The position numbers and the translations under genes are program-made. A stretch of 64,000 nucleotides of DNA, from positions 3,534,001-3,598,000 of the forward strand of contig NZ_AP022569.1 of the NCBI RefSeq assembly GCF_010727945.1, in the 5' to 3' direction. Positions 1 to 8,386 of the stretch are shown here, piece by piece (the first letter of the stretch is position 1; each line of letters opens with the position of its first letter). The notes below the pieces were generated by a model, which was given only the letters and a program-made list of their open reading frames with translations, made no database searches and was not told the DNA's origin. This stretch comes from Mycobacterium cookii (GTDB taxonomy: Bacteria > Actinomycetota > Actinomycetes > Mycobacteriales > Mycobacteriaceae).

Positions 1-218
1 TGCTCTAGTGGCAGCACCAGATAGCGACTGTCGACCTTGGAGCTGGCGTGGAACTTGCGCAGCGCGTCGGCATACCCCTCGAACGCCGGAAGCGCGGCAA
101 GCGTCTCGGTGATCTCGTGCTGGGCATAGCGATGCTCGGGCAACGCGCCCTGCACGCCTGCTATTACGCTGCCGGCTTTGTGGGCCCGAAACTTCTTGCG
201 GCTCATAGGAACCCCCAT
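1..218 (-). CDS. Type III polyketide synthase, N-terminal fragment (runs off window)
   Basis: Reading leftward from 218, the peptide begins MGVPMSRKKF and continues with SVIAGVQGALPEHRY and HASSKVDSRYLVLPLE. This matches the N-terminus of mycobacterial chalcone-synthase-like (Pks10/Pks11/Pks18-type) enzymes, which condense malonyl-CoA units on an acyl-CoA starter. Only about 72 codons are present; the catalytic Cys lies beyond the window edge. I chose the ATG at 218 because AAAGGTGAG sits about 5 nt upstream; an in-frame ATG at 206 is the alternative. A minus-strand TTGACA (375-380) lies upstream but I see no convincing -10. The 219-450 gap otherwise holds only a short TGAC-TTTT-GTCA palindrome at 368-379. 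Confidence 0.8.
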   Translation of the reverse strand, partial: MGVPMSRKKFRAHKAGSVIAGVQGALPEHRYAQHEITETLAALPAFEGYADALRKFHASSKVDSRYLVLPLE

Positions 219-450
219 GTAACTCACCTTTCGTGGACGACGTGGCGTGCCGGCTCCATTGCCGCTGCTGACATCGGTGACTAAATCTTGAGGCCTCACA
301 ACATGTCACGGTCTCGAGGCCTTTCCGGTTCATCGATGCCTCCCGCTGCAGTTAACTCAACGAACGATGACTTTTGTCAACAATCGGTGACTTAAAGATA
401 CGCGCGGCGGTTGGCCTAGTCAACGGGTGATGACATATCGTGTAGTGGCG

Positions 451-1011
451 ATGACCAAAAGACCCCGCAACGCGGCGCAGACCAGGGCGGACATCCTGGC
501 CGCCGCGCGCCGCAGATTCGCCGGAGACGGCTATGACCGCACGACGCTGCGTGCGATCGCGACAGACGTCGGGGTGGATGCGGCGCTGGTGATCCGCTAC
601 TTCGGCAGTAAGCAGGACCTGTTCGCGACCGCCACCGAATTCACCATCGAATTGCCCGATCTCACCGACGCCGAACCCGACGAGATCGCGGACATGCTGT
701 TGCCGAGGTACTTCGCCGTGTGGGAAGAAGACCACTCGTTCATGGCGCTGCTGCAAGCCGCGATGACGAGCAGGGTCGCCGCCGACACACTGAACGAGAC
801 GCTGGCTACCCATGTCGCGCCGACCCTGAAGGCCGCGACCCCCGACCACGATCAGCAGCGGATCGCCCTGACCGACGCTTTCGTCATCGGCCTGGCCGCC
901 ACCCGATCGGTGCTGGGAAATCTCCCAGCGGCTGAGTTGAGCCGCGACGAACTTCGGCAGTGGGCGGCGCCGGTGTTTCGGCAGTTACTGGTCGGGCCGG
1001 CGCCGTCGTGA
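451..1011 (+). CDS. TetR-family regulator, first of a tandem pair
   Basis: The protein begins MTKRPRNAAQTRADILAAARRRF and carries a TetR helix-turn-helix in residues ~10-55 (TTLRAIATDVGVDAALVIRYFGSKQDLF). The ligand-binding half contains the LLPRYFAVWEED segment also found in the downstream paralogue. An upstream in-frame ATG at 427 would add eight residues (MMTYRVVA); the start at 451 gives the usual short N-terminal arm. The stop codon overlaps the next gene (GTGA), so the two are probably co-translated. It likely controls itself, its twin and the MFS gene at 1660. The ligand is unknown. Confidence 0.85.
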   Translation: MTKRPRNAAQTRADILAAARRRFAGDGYDRTTLRAIATDVGVDAALVIRYFGSKQDLFATATEFTIELPDLTDAEPDEIADMLLPRYFAVWEEDHSFMALLQAAMTSRVAADTLNETLATHVAPTLKAATPDHDQQRIALTDAFVIGLAATRSVLGNLPAAELSRDELRQWAAPVFRQLLVGPAPS

Positions 1012-1571
1012 CGGTCACCCGGCCGCGCAACGCCGCACAAACCCGCGCCGACATCCTGACGGCGGCGCGTCGACGCTTCGGATCCGACGGCTACGAGCGG
1101 ACGACGCTGCGGGCGGTTGCCGCCGATGTCGGGGTGGATGCGGCATTGGTGATCCGGTACTTCGGCAGCAAGCAGGACCTGTTCGCGGCCGCAGCGGATT
1201 TCGCGATCGACCTGCCTGATCTCGCCGGTGTCGATCCCGGGGACGTCGCCGGGATTCTGCTGCCGCGATTCTTCGCGGTGTGGGAAGAGGACGAGACGTT
1301 CTTGGCCCTGCTGCGGGCCGCGATGACCAGCCCGCTGGCGGCCGACACCCTGAGGCAGGTGTTCTCGCAGCAGGTCGCGCCCAAGCTGATCACCGCGACG
1401 CCGGACCATCCCGTGCAGCGGATCGGACTGATGGGTGCGTTCGTCATCGGCCTTGCGATCACCCGGTATGTCCTGGTGAATCCGCCGGTGGCCAGCCTGA
1501 GCCGCGAAGAGCTCAGCCGCTGGGCAGCCCCGGTGATCACGCAGCTGCTGGTCGGGCCGGCGCCGACATAA
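1008..1571 (+). CDS. TetR-family regulator, second of a tandem pair
   Basis: This is a close paralogue of the preceding TetR: both share NAAQTRADIL, the ARRRF segment, VGVDAALVIRYFGSKQDLF and an LLPR(Y/F)FAVWEED stretch, and both end in QLLVGPAP. I place the start at the GTG at 1008, which overlaps the upstream TGA by a GTGA junction; the upstream in-frame ATG at 960 would lie inside the first gene. Recent tandem duplication is the simplest explanation. Because the DNA-recognition helices are nearly identical, the two could bind the same operator or form heterodimers while sensing different ligands (inference). Confidence 0.85.
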   Translation: MTVTRPRNAAQTRADILTAARRRFGSDGYERTTLRAVAADVGVDAALVIRYFGSKQDLFAAAADFAIDLPDLAGVDPGDVAGILLPRFFAVWEEDETFLALLRAAMTSPLAADTLRQVFSQQVAPKLITATPDHPVQRIGLMGAFVIGLAITRYVLVNPPVASLSREELSRWAAPVITQLLVGPAPT

Positions 1572-1594
1572 TCGCGCCGTGCCCGCGAGAAACA

Positions 1595-1607
1595 AGACTG
1601 TTAGTCT
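1595..1607. promoter_or_regulatory. Candidate TetR operator (AGACT-GTT-AGTCT)
   Basis: A perfect palindrome, AGACTGTTAGTCT, lies between the TetR pair and the MFS gene, 53 bp before the MFS start codon. A TATAAC hexamer at 1637-1642 could be the -10 of the MFS promoter, which would put the palindrome upstream of or against its -35 region. Its size and symmetry suit TetR binding. No second copy was seen upstream of the TetR pair itself. Confidence 0.5.
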
Positions 1608-1659
1608 CGTATGAAGTGGGGGTCTGACGGTGCGGCTATAACGCTGAAGGGGGTGGCGG

Positions 1660-3255
1660 GTGGTCAATGCATTGATCCAGCCGGGCCAAGACAGCGACTT
1701 CGCTCTTTCCGGCTTGTCACAACGGGCCCGGCTCTGGTTACTCACGGTGGCGTGCTTCGGCGTGCTGCTGGTGATCTCGTCGATGGTGGCGCTGAACACG
1801 GCGCTTCCCGACATCGCCATGGCAACGTCGGCCAACCAGACCCAGCTCACCTGGATTGTGGACAGCTACACCTTGGTCCTGGCCTGCCTGCTGCTGCCGG
1901 CCGGCGCGCTGGGTGACCGTTACGGTCGGCGCGGCGCGATGCTCGTGGGTCTCGCCGTATTCGGTGCGGCGTCTCTGATACCGGCAATGCTGTCCGACCC
2001 CTCGGTCGTCATCTTCTCCCGCGGCGCCGCCGGAGCGGGCGCGGCGCTCGTCATGCCCGCCACGCTGTCGTTGATCACCGCCGCGTACTCGAAAGAGGAG
2101 CGGAACAAGGCAGTCGGCATCTGGGCCGGCGTCGCCGGATCGGGTGCCATCATCGGAATGCTCGGATCCGGTGGCCTGCTGAATTTCTGGTCGTGGCATT
2201 CGATCTTCTGGGCTTTCACGGTCGCGGCGCTGGCCATCTTCATCCTGACCCTGACCATCGCGAGTTCGCGGGACGCCGATGCGAAGCCGTTGGACTGGTT
2301 CGGCGCGTTGGTCATTGGCGGTGCGGTGGCGACGCTGGTCTTCGGCATCCTCGAGGCGCCGGTGCGCGGCTGGACACACCCACTGGTGATGACCAGCATC
2401 GGCGTCGGGCTGCTGCTGGCTTTGGCATTCGGATTTGTCGAAGTGCGGCAACGTTATCCGCTGTTGGATGTCCGGCTGTTTGCGGTGCCCGCATTCGCGA
2501 CCGGCGCGGCCACGATCACGGTGTTCTTCCTGTCGATGTTCGGCTACATGTTCCTGCTCATGCAGTACATGCAGATGATCCTCGGCTACAGCCCCAACAA
2601 GACGGCGATTGCGCTGACGCCGATCATGGGTCCGATGCTGCTGCTGTCCGTGCTCTCGTTCTGGTACCTGCCCCGACTCGGCTTGCGCGCAGTGGTTTTC
2701 AGCGGGCTCCTGCTGATCGCGACCGGCTCGCTATGCATGCTCGGCATCGAAGTGGGCTCACCCTATTGGCGGGCAGCCTGGCCGATGCTGGTGATGAGCG
2801 TCGGCATCGGATTGTGCACCGCACCGACGACCTCGGTGATCATGACCACCGCTCCCGACGAGAAGCAGGGGGTGGCCTCAGCGGTCAACGACGCCAGCCG
2901 CGAAATCGGCGCCGCGCTCGGCATCGCGCTCGCCGGGTCGATGTTGGCCGGGCGGTACGCGAAGACGTTGGCTCCCAACCTGATCGGATTTCCGAAATCG
3001 GTCGGCGACGCCGCCTCCACGTCACTGGCCCAGGCGCTCGAGGTCGCGCGGCGACTGGGACCCGCGGGTGGCCGGCTGTCCGAGGTCAGCAAGGTGGCAT
3101 TCATCGACGCGATGCATTCGTCGCTGTTGGTACTGGGCATCGTGATCGCCGTCAGTGCTGTGGTGATCGGCCTGTGGGCGCCGGGACGCGACGACCAACA
3201 ATTGCGGCCGGTGCGCTATCTGCTCGCGCGGCGCCGCGGCCGAGATCAGGACTGA
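1660..3255 (+). CDS. MFS transporter, DHA2 (EmrB/QacA-like) drug exporter
   Basis: A 531-residue polytopic membrane protein with about 14 hydrophobic segments. It has the DHA2 features LNTALPDIA in TM1, LTWIVDSYTLVLA in TM2 and the loop motif GDRYGRRG between TM2 and TM3, followed by AAGAGAALVMPATLSLI (motif C-like). Family members export drugs, dyes or lipids with proton antiport. It starts at GTG 1660 (VVNALIQPG). It lies directly downstream of two TetR genes and a palindrome, the classic layout of a regulated efflux unit. The C-terminal tail is basic and cytosolic. The substrate cannot be inferred. Confidence 0.9.
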   Translation: MVNALIQPGQDSDFALSGLSQRARLWLLTVACFGVLLVISSMVALNTALPDIAMATSANQTQLTWIVDSYTLVLACLLLPAGALGDRYGRRGAMLVGLAVFGAASLIPAMLSDPSVVIFSRGAAGAGAALVMPATLSLITAAYSKEERNKAVGIWAGVAGSGAIIGMLGSGGLLNFWSWHSIFWAFTVAALAIFILTLTIASSRDADAKPLDWFGALVIGGAVATLVFGILEAPVRGWTHPLVMTSIGVGLLLALAFGFVEVRQRYPLLDVRLFAVPAFATGAATITVFFLSMFGYMFLLMQYMQMILGYSPNKTAIALTPIMGPMLLLSVLSFWYLPRLGLRAVVFSGLLLIATGSLCMLGIEVGSPYWRAAWPMLVMSVGIGLCTAPTTSVIMTTAPDEKQGVASAVNDASREIGAALGIALAGSMLAGRYAKTLAPNLIGFPKSVGDAASTSLAQALEVARRLGPAGGRLSEVSKVAFIDAMHSSLLVLGIVIAVSAVVIGLWAPGRDDQQLRPVRYLLARRRGRDQD

Positions 3256-3267
3256 TCAGTCAGCCCG

Positions 3268-3765
3268 TCACCGAGTCGGCGGCGCGGTCAGGCGGTCGTA
3301 GCGTGGATCGGTGTGGTCTCGGCTCGGACGCCAGTACAGGTTGGCGTCGTCACCGGGAATCGTGACATCCGGAACCACCCGCCGGTAGGCGAGCTTCCAC
3401 GCGCCCTGCATACGCCGAAAGTAGTCGATGTAGCGGCCGTACCCGACAGCGACCTGGCCGGCGATCAGCGCATGCATCACGAAAAACGTTTCGCCCCAGG
3501 CTTCGTCGCTGTAAACATCGAACACGGACTGGCCGAGCAGGTGGTGCATGGTCAACTGCTGAGCCCGGCCGGTCGGCGCGCAGATCATCTCGGCGAACTC
3601 CGAACCCGATCCCTTGAAGGCGCCGTGGTCGTCGTAGGACTGCGGCGCGTAGCAGTCCACGATCCCATCTTTGTCGGCCCGGTCGACCGCGGCCGACAAC
3701 CTGGCGACCAGTTCGGTCAATGCGGATTTGTCGATCCAGCTTTGGATGTCGTCGGTGGCGGTCAT
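3268..3765 (-). CDS. SnoaL/NTF2-like domain protein
   Basis: Begins MTATDDIQSWIDKSALTELVARLSAAVDRAD and continues as a single ~165-residue NTF2-like fold of the SnoaL_4 kind (IVDCYAPQSYDDHGAFKGS, MHHLLGQSVFDV, GRYIDYFRRMQGAWKLAYRRVVPD). Such proteins are small dehydratases, isomerases or hydrolases, often beside P450 and SDR genes in steroid or aromatic catabolism. The reading frame stays open upstream, but the ATG at 3765 matches the family start and overlaps the stop of the P450 remnant as ATGA. It converges on the MFS gene with a 12-bp gap. Confidence 0.85.
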   Translation of the reverse strand: MTATDDIQSWIDKSALTELVARLSAAVDRADKDGIVDCYAPQSYDDHGAFKGSGSEFAEMICAPTGRAQQLTMHHLLGQSVFDVYSDEAWGETFFVMHALIAGQVAVGYGRYIDYFRRMQGAWKLAYRRVVPDVTIPGDDANLYWRPSRDHTDPRYDRLTAPPTR

Positions 3766-3947
3766 GACGCCTCGGTCAACTCGGCATAGCCGGTGACCGC
3801 GACGACGCCGCTGCGGGGCACCGGGGTGACCGGGCACTTCGTCCGCAGGTAGTCGTAGAACGGGTACGGATCGGCGACCAGTCCTGGATCGCTGAAGAAG
3901 TCGACGTCGCTGTAATCGGTGGTGCCCAAGGGGTGTACAGACGGCAT
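3762..3947 (-). pseudogene. Cytochrome P450 N-terminal remnant
   Basis: The 61-residue ORF reads MPSVHPLGTTDYSDVDFFSD, then a DPYPFYDYLRTKCPV segment and VAVTGYAELTEAS. It resembles the first ~60 residues of mycobacterial P450s, which normally continue for ~340 more residues with the I-helix, ExxR and heme-Cys motifs. None of these is present before the stop, and the next gene begins immediately (ATGA). The simplest reading is an internal deletion that removed most of a P450 gene. The promoter and start are intact, so the fragment may still act as a translated leader for the SnoaL-like gene. Confidence 0.75.
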
Positions 3948-3966
3948 GGCGCGACGTTAACATCGC

Positions 3967-3981
3967 TTACAAATCAAGTAA
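3967..3981. promoter_or_regulatory. Candidate operator in a divergent promoter (TTAC-N7-GTAA)
   Basis: TTACAAATCAAGTAA is an inverted repeat with four-base arms, lying 9 bp before the TetR start at 3991 and 19 bp upstream of the P450-remnant start. A GTTAAC palindrome lies just outside it (3956-3961). The whole divergent gap is only 43 bp, so a protein bound here would cover both promoters. Short arms keep confidence low. Confidence 0.35.
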
Positions 3982-3990
3982 AGGGTGTAA

Positions 3991-4518
3991 ATGCCTGATC
4001 CCGACGCGATAGACGACCCGATGCGCGACCGCATCCTGCGGGCCACGTTCAAAGTGCTGTGCCGCCATGGCTACGGCAAACTGAACCTCTCCGATGTCGC
4101 GGCGCAGGCCGGGATTTCGCGTCCGACGTTGTACAAGTCGTTCAAGTCGAAAGACGAATTACTCTCGGCATTCAGCGAATTCGAGCTGGAGCTGCTGCGT
4201 CACGACCTGGATCGGGCGATCGCCGGCCGACGCGGCCGCGACCGTGTCGACGCGCTGCTGGATTTCCTGGTCGACTTCTACACCTCGTACCAGATGCGGG
4301 GCCTGATCGAGATCGAGCCGAGCCTGGTGCTCGAACAGATGACCACGTCGCTGCCGGTGCTGGTTGACCTGGTGGTCCCGGTCCTGGCCAAGCAAGTCCC
4401 CGACCCGGAGACCGTCGCGCAGGCTCTGGTGCGACTTTCGTTGTGCCACTACCTGATCCCCGGCTACGACGACGACCGCATGCTGGAGCAGCTGCGTGCC
4501 GCGGTGGGCGTACGGTAG
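3991..4518 (+). CDS. TetR-family transcriptional regulator
   Basis: A 175-residue protein with an N-terminal TetR helix-turn-helix (residues ~10-57; ILRATFKVLCRHGYGKLNL, then VAAQAGISRPTLYKSFKSKDELL) and a helical ligand-binding half (FLVDFYTSYQMRGLIEIEP, LPVLVDLVVPVLAKQV). It is divergent from the P450 remnant/SnoaL pair and 6 bp upstream of an SDR gene on the same strand, so it probably regulates one or both. No -35 is evident in the very short upstream gap. Confidence 0.85.
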   Translation: MPDPDAIDDPMRDRILRATFKVLCRHGYGKLNLSDVAAQAGISRPTLYKSFKSKDELLSAFSEFELELLRHDLDRAIAGRRGRDRVDALLDFLVDFYTSYQMRGLIEIEPSLVLEQMTTSLPVLVDLVVPVLAKQVPDPETVAQALVRLSLCHYLIPGYDDDRMLEQLRAAVGVR

Positions 4519-4524
4519 CCGGCC

Positions 4525-5265
4525 ATGGCGCGGGTCGCAGGCAAGGTGGTCCTGATCACCGGCGGAGCGCGAGGTATGGGCGAGGCCCATGCCGAGGCGC
4601 TGGTGGCCGAGGGTGCACGCGTGGTGATCGGCGACATTCTCGACGACGCCGGTGGGGCAGTCGCCGAAAAGCTCGGCGAGGCAGCACTGTTCGTGCACCT
4701 CGACGTGACCGATCCGGCGCTGTGGGACCAGGCTGTCGCCGCCACGCTGGAGAGGTTCGGCCGGCTCGACGGATTGGTGAACAACGCCGGAATCGTCAAA
4801 CTCGGGCCGCTGCGAGGTTCGTCGCTGTCGGATTGGCAGCGTGTCTTGGACGTCAACCTCACCGGGGCCTATCTCGGGATGCGTGCGGTCATCGAGCCGA
4901 TGATCGCTGCCGGCTGCGGATCCATCGTCAACGTGTCGTCGGTCGAGGGGTTGGCGGGCAGCGCCAATCTGCACTCCTACGTGGCAGCGAAATTCGGGCT
5001 GCGCGGCATCACCAAATCCGCCGCGGTCGAGTTGGCGCGCTACAACATTCGGGTCAATTCGATTCATCCCGGCCTGGTGCACACGCCGTTGAGCGAAGGC
5101 GTGACCAAAGAATTCATGACGCCGATTCCGATGCGTCGCGGCGCGTCACCGGCTGAGATCGCGAACTTCGTCGTGTTTCTCGTCAGCGACGAGTCGTCGT
5201 ACGCAACCGCGTCGGAGTTCGTCGTCGACGGCGGGTTGATGGGCTACGTGCCGACCAAGATCTAG
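4525..5265 (+). CDS. Short-chain dehydrogenase/reductase (steroid dehydrogenase-like)
   Basis: A 246-residue classical SDR. It has the cofactor motif TGGARGMGEA (residues ~12-21), the DVTD acid following beta-4, NNAG, and the catalytic Ser-Tyr-Lys set (NVSSVEG ... SYVAAK). The C-terminus ends with a FVVDGGLMG segment typical of tetrameric FabG-type enzymes. Overall it resembles mycobacterial 3-alpha/20-beta-hydroxysteroid dehydrogenases (FabG3-like), but steroid activity is an inference. It follows the TetR gene by 6 bp and is probably co-transcribed with it. Confidence 0.87.
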   Translation: MARVAGKVVLITGGARGMGEAHAEALVAEGARVVIGDILDDAGGAVAEKLGEAALFVHLDVTDPALWDQAVAATLERFGRLDGLVNNAGIVKLGPLRGSSLSDWQRVLDVNLTGAYLGMRAVIEPMIAAGCGSIVNVSSVEGLAGSANLHSYVAAKFGLRGITKSAAVELARYNIRVNSIHPGLVHTPLSEGVTKEFMTPIPMRRGASPAEIANFVVFLVSDESSYATASEFVVDGGLMGYVPTKI

Positions 5266-5366
5266 CCGTATCTGCTGGTCGGGGCGGTTCGGCGGGCTTA
5301 TTGCAATCATGCTGATTTACACAGCTGTCTTTCAGCAGCGCGGTCGATACGCTCCAAATCCGAATA

Positions 5367-5386
5367 GCTGGTCAGAACGAACCAGC
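5367..5386. promoter_or_regulatory. Inverted repeat upstream of the sulfate-binding gene
   Basis: GCTGGT and ACCAGC are perfect 6-bp arms separated by 8 nt, 61 bp before the start codon of the sulfate-binding protein gene. It could be an operator or a leader hairpin. Nothing else is obvious in the 182-bp gap apart from the strong ribosome-binding site AGGAGGCG just before the ATG at 5448. Confidence 0.3.
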
Positions 5387-5447
5387 GGCTAATGCAGTCC
5401 ATCGCCGGTGACCGGCAACTCCCAGATTCCGACACCAGGAGGCGGCT

Positions 5448-6542
5448 ATGACGGAGCCCGCGCAGCCGGAAAAGCGCCGCGGCAGACTGCCGTTTACGGT
5501 ATCGCGGTTGAACATCCTCGGGATCGTCGCGATCCTCGGGGCGGCAAGTCTGATCGCCGTCCACAATCTGCACCACGACAATTCGCCCAACCAGATCCTC
5601 AACGTCTCCTACGACCCGACCCGGGAGCTGTACGCGGCGATCGACAAGACATTCGTCGACCAGTTCCGCAAGCAGACCGGCGTCACGGTGGAAGTCAAAC
5701 AGTCCCATGGCGGTTCGGGGCGGCAGGCTTCCGAAGTCATCAAGGGCCATGAGAAGGCCGACGTGGTTTCGCTGGCCTTACCGAGCGATGTCGACGCGCT
5801 CCGCAAGCGCGGGCTCATCGCATCCGACTGGCAAAAGCGGCTGCCGAACCACTCCGTCCCCTACACCTCGACGATCGTGTTCGTCGTCCACAAGGACAAC
5901 CCACTGAGGATCCACGACTGGCCCGACCTCATCAAAGATGGCGTCGAGATCGTGTCACCGAATCCCCGCACATCGGGTAACGGAAAGCTGAGCGTCCTCG
6001 CGGCCTGGGGTTCGGTGACGACGCGGGGCGGCAGCGAGCAGGCGGCTGCCGACTACGTCAGGTCGCTGCTCAGCCACGTCAAGGTCGCCGACACCGGATC
6101 GCGCGGCGCCGCCATTTCCTATGCGGTGGAAAAGATCGGCGACGTGCATCTGACTTGGGAGAACGAAGCCCTGCGTGAAGTCGCGGAGAACAAGGACGAG
6201 TTCCAGATCGTCTATCCGCCAGTCAGCATCCTGGCCGAGCCGGCCGTCGCCTGGGTCGACGCCAACCTCAAAGACAAAAAGCTTGCGTCCTACGCCAAGT
6301 CGTATCTGGAGTTCCTCTACAGCGACGCCGCCCAGGAAACCGTCGCCCAATACGGCTACCGTCCGATCAAGCCGGACATCCTGGCCAAGCATGCGGATCG
6401 GCTGCCGCCGATCAATCTGTTCCCCGTCACCGCGGTCGCCAAGAGCTGGTACGACGCGCAGGAGAAGTTCTTCGGCAGTAACGGCATCTACGACGTGGTG
6501 TCCTCGGCTCCGGCCAGAGTCGCGTCGGCATACTCGCGGTGA
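5448..6542 (+). CDS. Sulfate/thiosulfate-binding protein (Sbp/SubI-like), membrane-anchored
   Basis: A 364-residue solute-binding protein. A single hydrophobic segment (residues ~20-41, [20 protein letters not shown]) acts as signal-anchor; there is no lipobox Cys. The mature part has family signatures [35 protein letters not shown] and [17 protein letters not shown], the last close to the sulfate-binding-protein pattern. Its usual partners are CysT/CysW/CysA ABC subunits; none is nearby. Instead the stop overlaps or abuts a SulP permease gene. AGGAGG precedes the ATG. It likely captures sulfate or a similar oxyanion on the outer membrane face. Confidence 0.87.
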   Translation: MTEPAQPEKRRGRLPFTVSRLNILGIVAILGAASLIAVHNLHHDNSPNQILNVSYDPTRELYAAIDKTFVDQFRKQTGVTVEVKQSHGGSGRQASEVIKGHEKADVVSLALPSDVDALRKRGLIASDWQKRLPNHSVPYTSTIVFVVHKDNPLRIHDWPDLIKDGVEIVSPNPRTSGNGKLSVLAAWGSVTTRGGSEQAAADYVRSLLSHVKVADTGSRGAAISYAVEKIGDVHLTWENEALREVAENKDEFQIVYPPVSILAEPAVAWVDANLKDKKLASYAKSYLEFLYSDAAQETVAQYGYRPIKPDILAKHADRLPPINLFPVTAVAKSWYDAQEKFFGSNGIYDVVSSAPARVASAYSR

Positions 6543-6556
6543 AAGGCCAAGACGCG

Positions 6557-8353
6557 ATGAGCATTGTGGACAAAGCGAAAAGCCTGAACTACGACGGCGA
6601 TAAGGCGCGCCGAGACCTGATCGCCGGACTCACGGTCGCCGCGGTCTCGCTGCCGCAAGGCATTACCTACGCGCTGGTCGCTGGTGTCGACCCGAAATTC
6701 GGCGTCTACTCGGCGATCGTGGTGACCTTCGTCGCTTCGGTGTTCGGCTCGTCGTCGCACTTAGTCAACGGCCCGACGAGTGCGATCTCGCTCCTGGTGT
6801 TCAGCTCATTGGCCTTCCTGGACCCGGAGAACCGGACGGTCTTGTTCGAGGCCTTGTTTCTGCTCGGGGTGCTGGTCGGTGCCTTCCAGATTCTGATCGC
6901 GGTGTTCAAGCTCGGCGACCTGACTCGATACATCTCCGAATCGGTGATTCTCGGCTTTCTGCTGGCGGCCGCCATCCTGATCGGGTTGGGCCAACTCGGC
7001 AACGCGCTGGGCGTGAAGGACCAGGGCAACGGCCACCAGTCGGTGCTGAAACGCACGTATCTCACGCTGTTCCACGGTGAGGCGTTCAACTACCGCGCGC
7101 TGATCATCAGCGTCGCCACCGTCGTGCTCGCGATCCTGTTGCGCCGGTTGGTGAAACGCTTCGGGCTGCCGCAGGTGGACCTGCTGGCGGTGCTGATCAT
7201 CGGTGCCCTGATCGCGTATTTCGCCGGTTGGTCGACCGAAGATCACACGGGCAAGACCGCGGTCACCCTGACCGCGAAAATCCCGCGAGGTCTGCCACTG
7301 CCGCACATCCCGTCGGTGCAACTCAACGAAGTGACTCAGCTGGCCCCGGGGGCGCTGGCCATCGCATTCATCGGTTTGCTCGAGGCCTTGTCGATCGCCA
7401 AAGCCATTGCCTACCAGAGCGGTCAGAAGATCGACTACAACCGGCAGATCATCGCGGAGGGCCTGGCGAACCTCACCGGCGGCTTCTTCCAGGCCGTGCC
7501 CGGCTCGGGCTCGGTGACGCGCTCCCCGATCAACTTCCAGGCCGGCGCGGTGACCCGGTTCTCCGGGGTCATCGCCTCGATCGGTGTGGCGATCGCCGTG
7601 TTGCTGTTCGCGCCGCTGTTCCATTACATGCCGCGCGCCGCGCTGGCCGGGCTGCTGCTGATCACCGCCGCACGACTGATCGACGTCAAGCGATTGGGCT
7701 ACGCGATCAGGGCGTCACGCTACGACGCGGGGCTGGTGATCCTCACCGCACTCGTCGGCGTGCTGGTCGATCTGGACACCGCGGTGCTCCTCGGCGTCGC
7801 GCTGTCGATCCTGCTGTTCGTGCCACGGGCGGCCAAGCTCAAGGCGCGAGAATTGGTGGTGGCGCCCGAACGGGTGGTCCGTGAGCGGGTGCCGTCCGAT
7901 CCGTCCGACCCGTGGACGCTCATCTACGACTTCGAGGGTGAGCTGTTCTTCGGTGCCGCACCGGAACTCGAGAAATACCTCGAGGCGCTCAGCGAACGCA
8001 TCAAGCAGGACGACATCAAGTACCTGGTGCTGCGGGTCAAACGCGTGCGTCACCCGGATGCTGTCGTCATCCAGCGGATCGAGAAATTCGTGCGGGAGGA
8101 AACCGACCGCGGCGTGACCGTCCTGCTCGCGGGTGTCCAAGCCGATCTGTGGACCCTGCTGACAAACGTCGGATTCGACAAGTGGTTCCCGTCCGAGCGG
8201 GTCTTCCCCGAAGAGGAAGTGGAGTTCTCCGCGACGCTCAAGGCGGTCCGCTACGCCCACGCCCTGCGCGGCTTCGATGAATCCGGCGACGCCGTCCCCG
8301 CGGTTGCCGTCGCCGCCAACGGGGACGCCAAGAGCTATTACTACCTGGTTTAA
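6557..8353 (+). CDS. SulP-family anion permease with C-terminal STAS domain
   Basis: A ~598-residue transporter. The membrane part (residues ~20-420) begins with the SulP signature RRDLIAGLTVAAVSLPQGITYALVA (first 20 residues matter most) and includes VNGPTSAIS and PGSGSVTRSPINFQAGA. A cytosolic STAS domain follows (~440-560; LIYDFEGELFFGAAPELEKYL). Members move sulfate, bicarbonate or other anions. The ATG at 6557 follows GAAAGG; a GTG at 6539 overlapping the upstream TGA is the alternative. It is clearly co-transcribed with the sulfate-binding protein gene, which supports sulfate as substrate, although SulP carriers do not normally need a binding protein. Confidence 0.9.
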   Translation: MSIVDKAKSLNYDGDKARRDLIAGLTVAAVSLPQGITYALVAGVDPKFGVYSAIVVTFVASVFGSSSHLVNGPTSAISLLVFSSLAFLDPENRTVLFEALFLLGVLVGAFQILIAVFKLGDLTRYISESVILGFLLAAAILIGLGQLGNALGVKDQGNGHQSVLKRTYLTLFHGEAFNYRALIISVATVVLAILLRRLVKRFGLPQVDLLAVLIIGALIAYFAGWSTEDHTGKTAVTLTAKIPRGLPLPHIPSVQLNEVTQLAPGALAIAFIGLLEALSIAKAIAYQSGQKIDYNRQIIAEGLANLTGGFFQAVPGSGSVTRSPINFQAGAVTRFSGVIASIGVAIAVLLFAPLFHYMPRAALAGLLLITAARLIDVKRLGYAIRASRYDAGLVILTALVGVLVDLDTAVLLGVALSILLFVPRAAKLKARELVVAPERVVRERVPSDPSDPWTLIYDFEGELFFGAAPELEKYLEALSERIKQDDIKYLVLRVKRVRHPDAVVIQRIEKFVREETDRGVTVLLAGVQADLWTLLTNVGFDKWFPSERVFPEEEVEFSATLKAVRYAHALRGFDESGDAVPAVAVAANGDAKSYYYLV

Positions 8354-8386
8354 CTCTCGTCCAGTTGGCGGCCGTACTCTCGGGCA

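Noticed and set aside
2193..3365. 390-codon plus-strand frame overlapping the first MFS gene
   Set aside because: Its Arg/Asp/Gly-rich composition is that of a frame-shifted shadow, and the overlapping frame encodes a clear DHA2 transporter.
5266..5447. Small RNA or riboswitch before the sulfate-binding gene
   Set aside because: Only one 6-bp inverted repeat is present; there is no SAM-type core and no terminator-like hairpin with a U-run.
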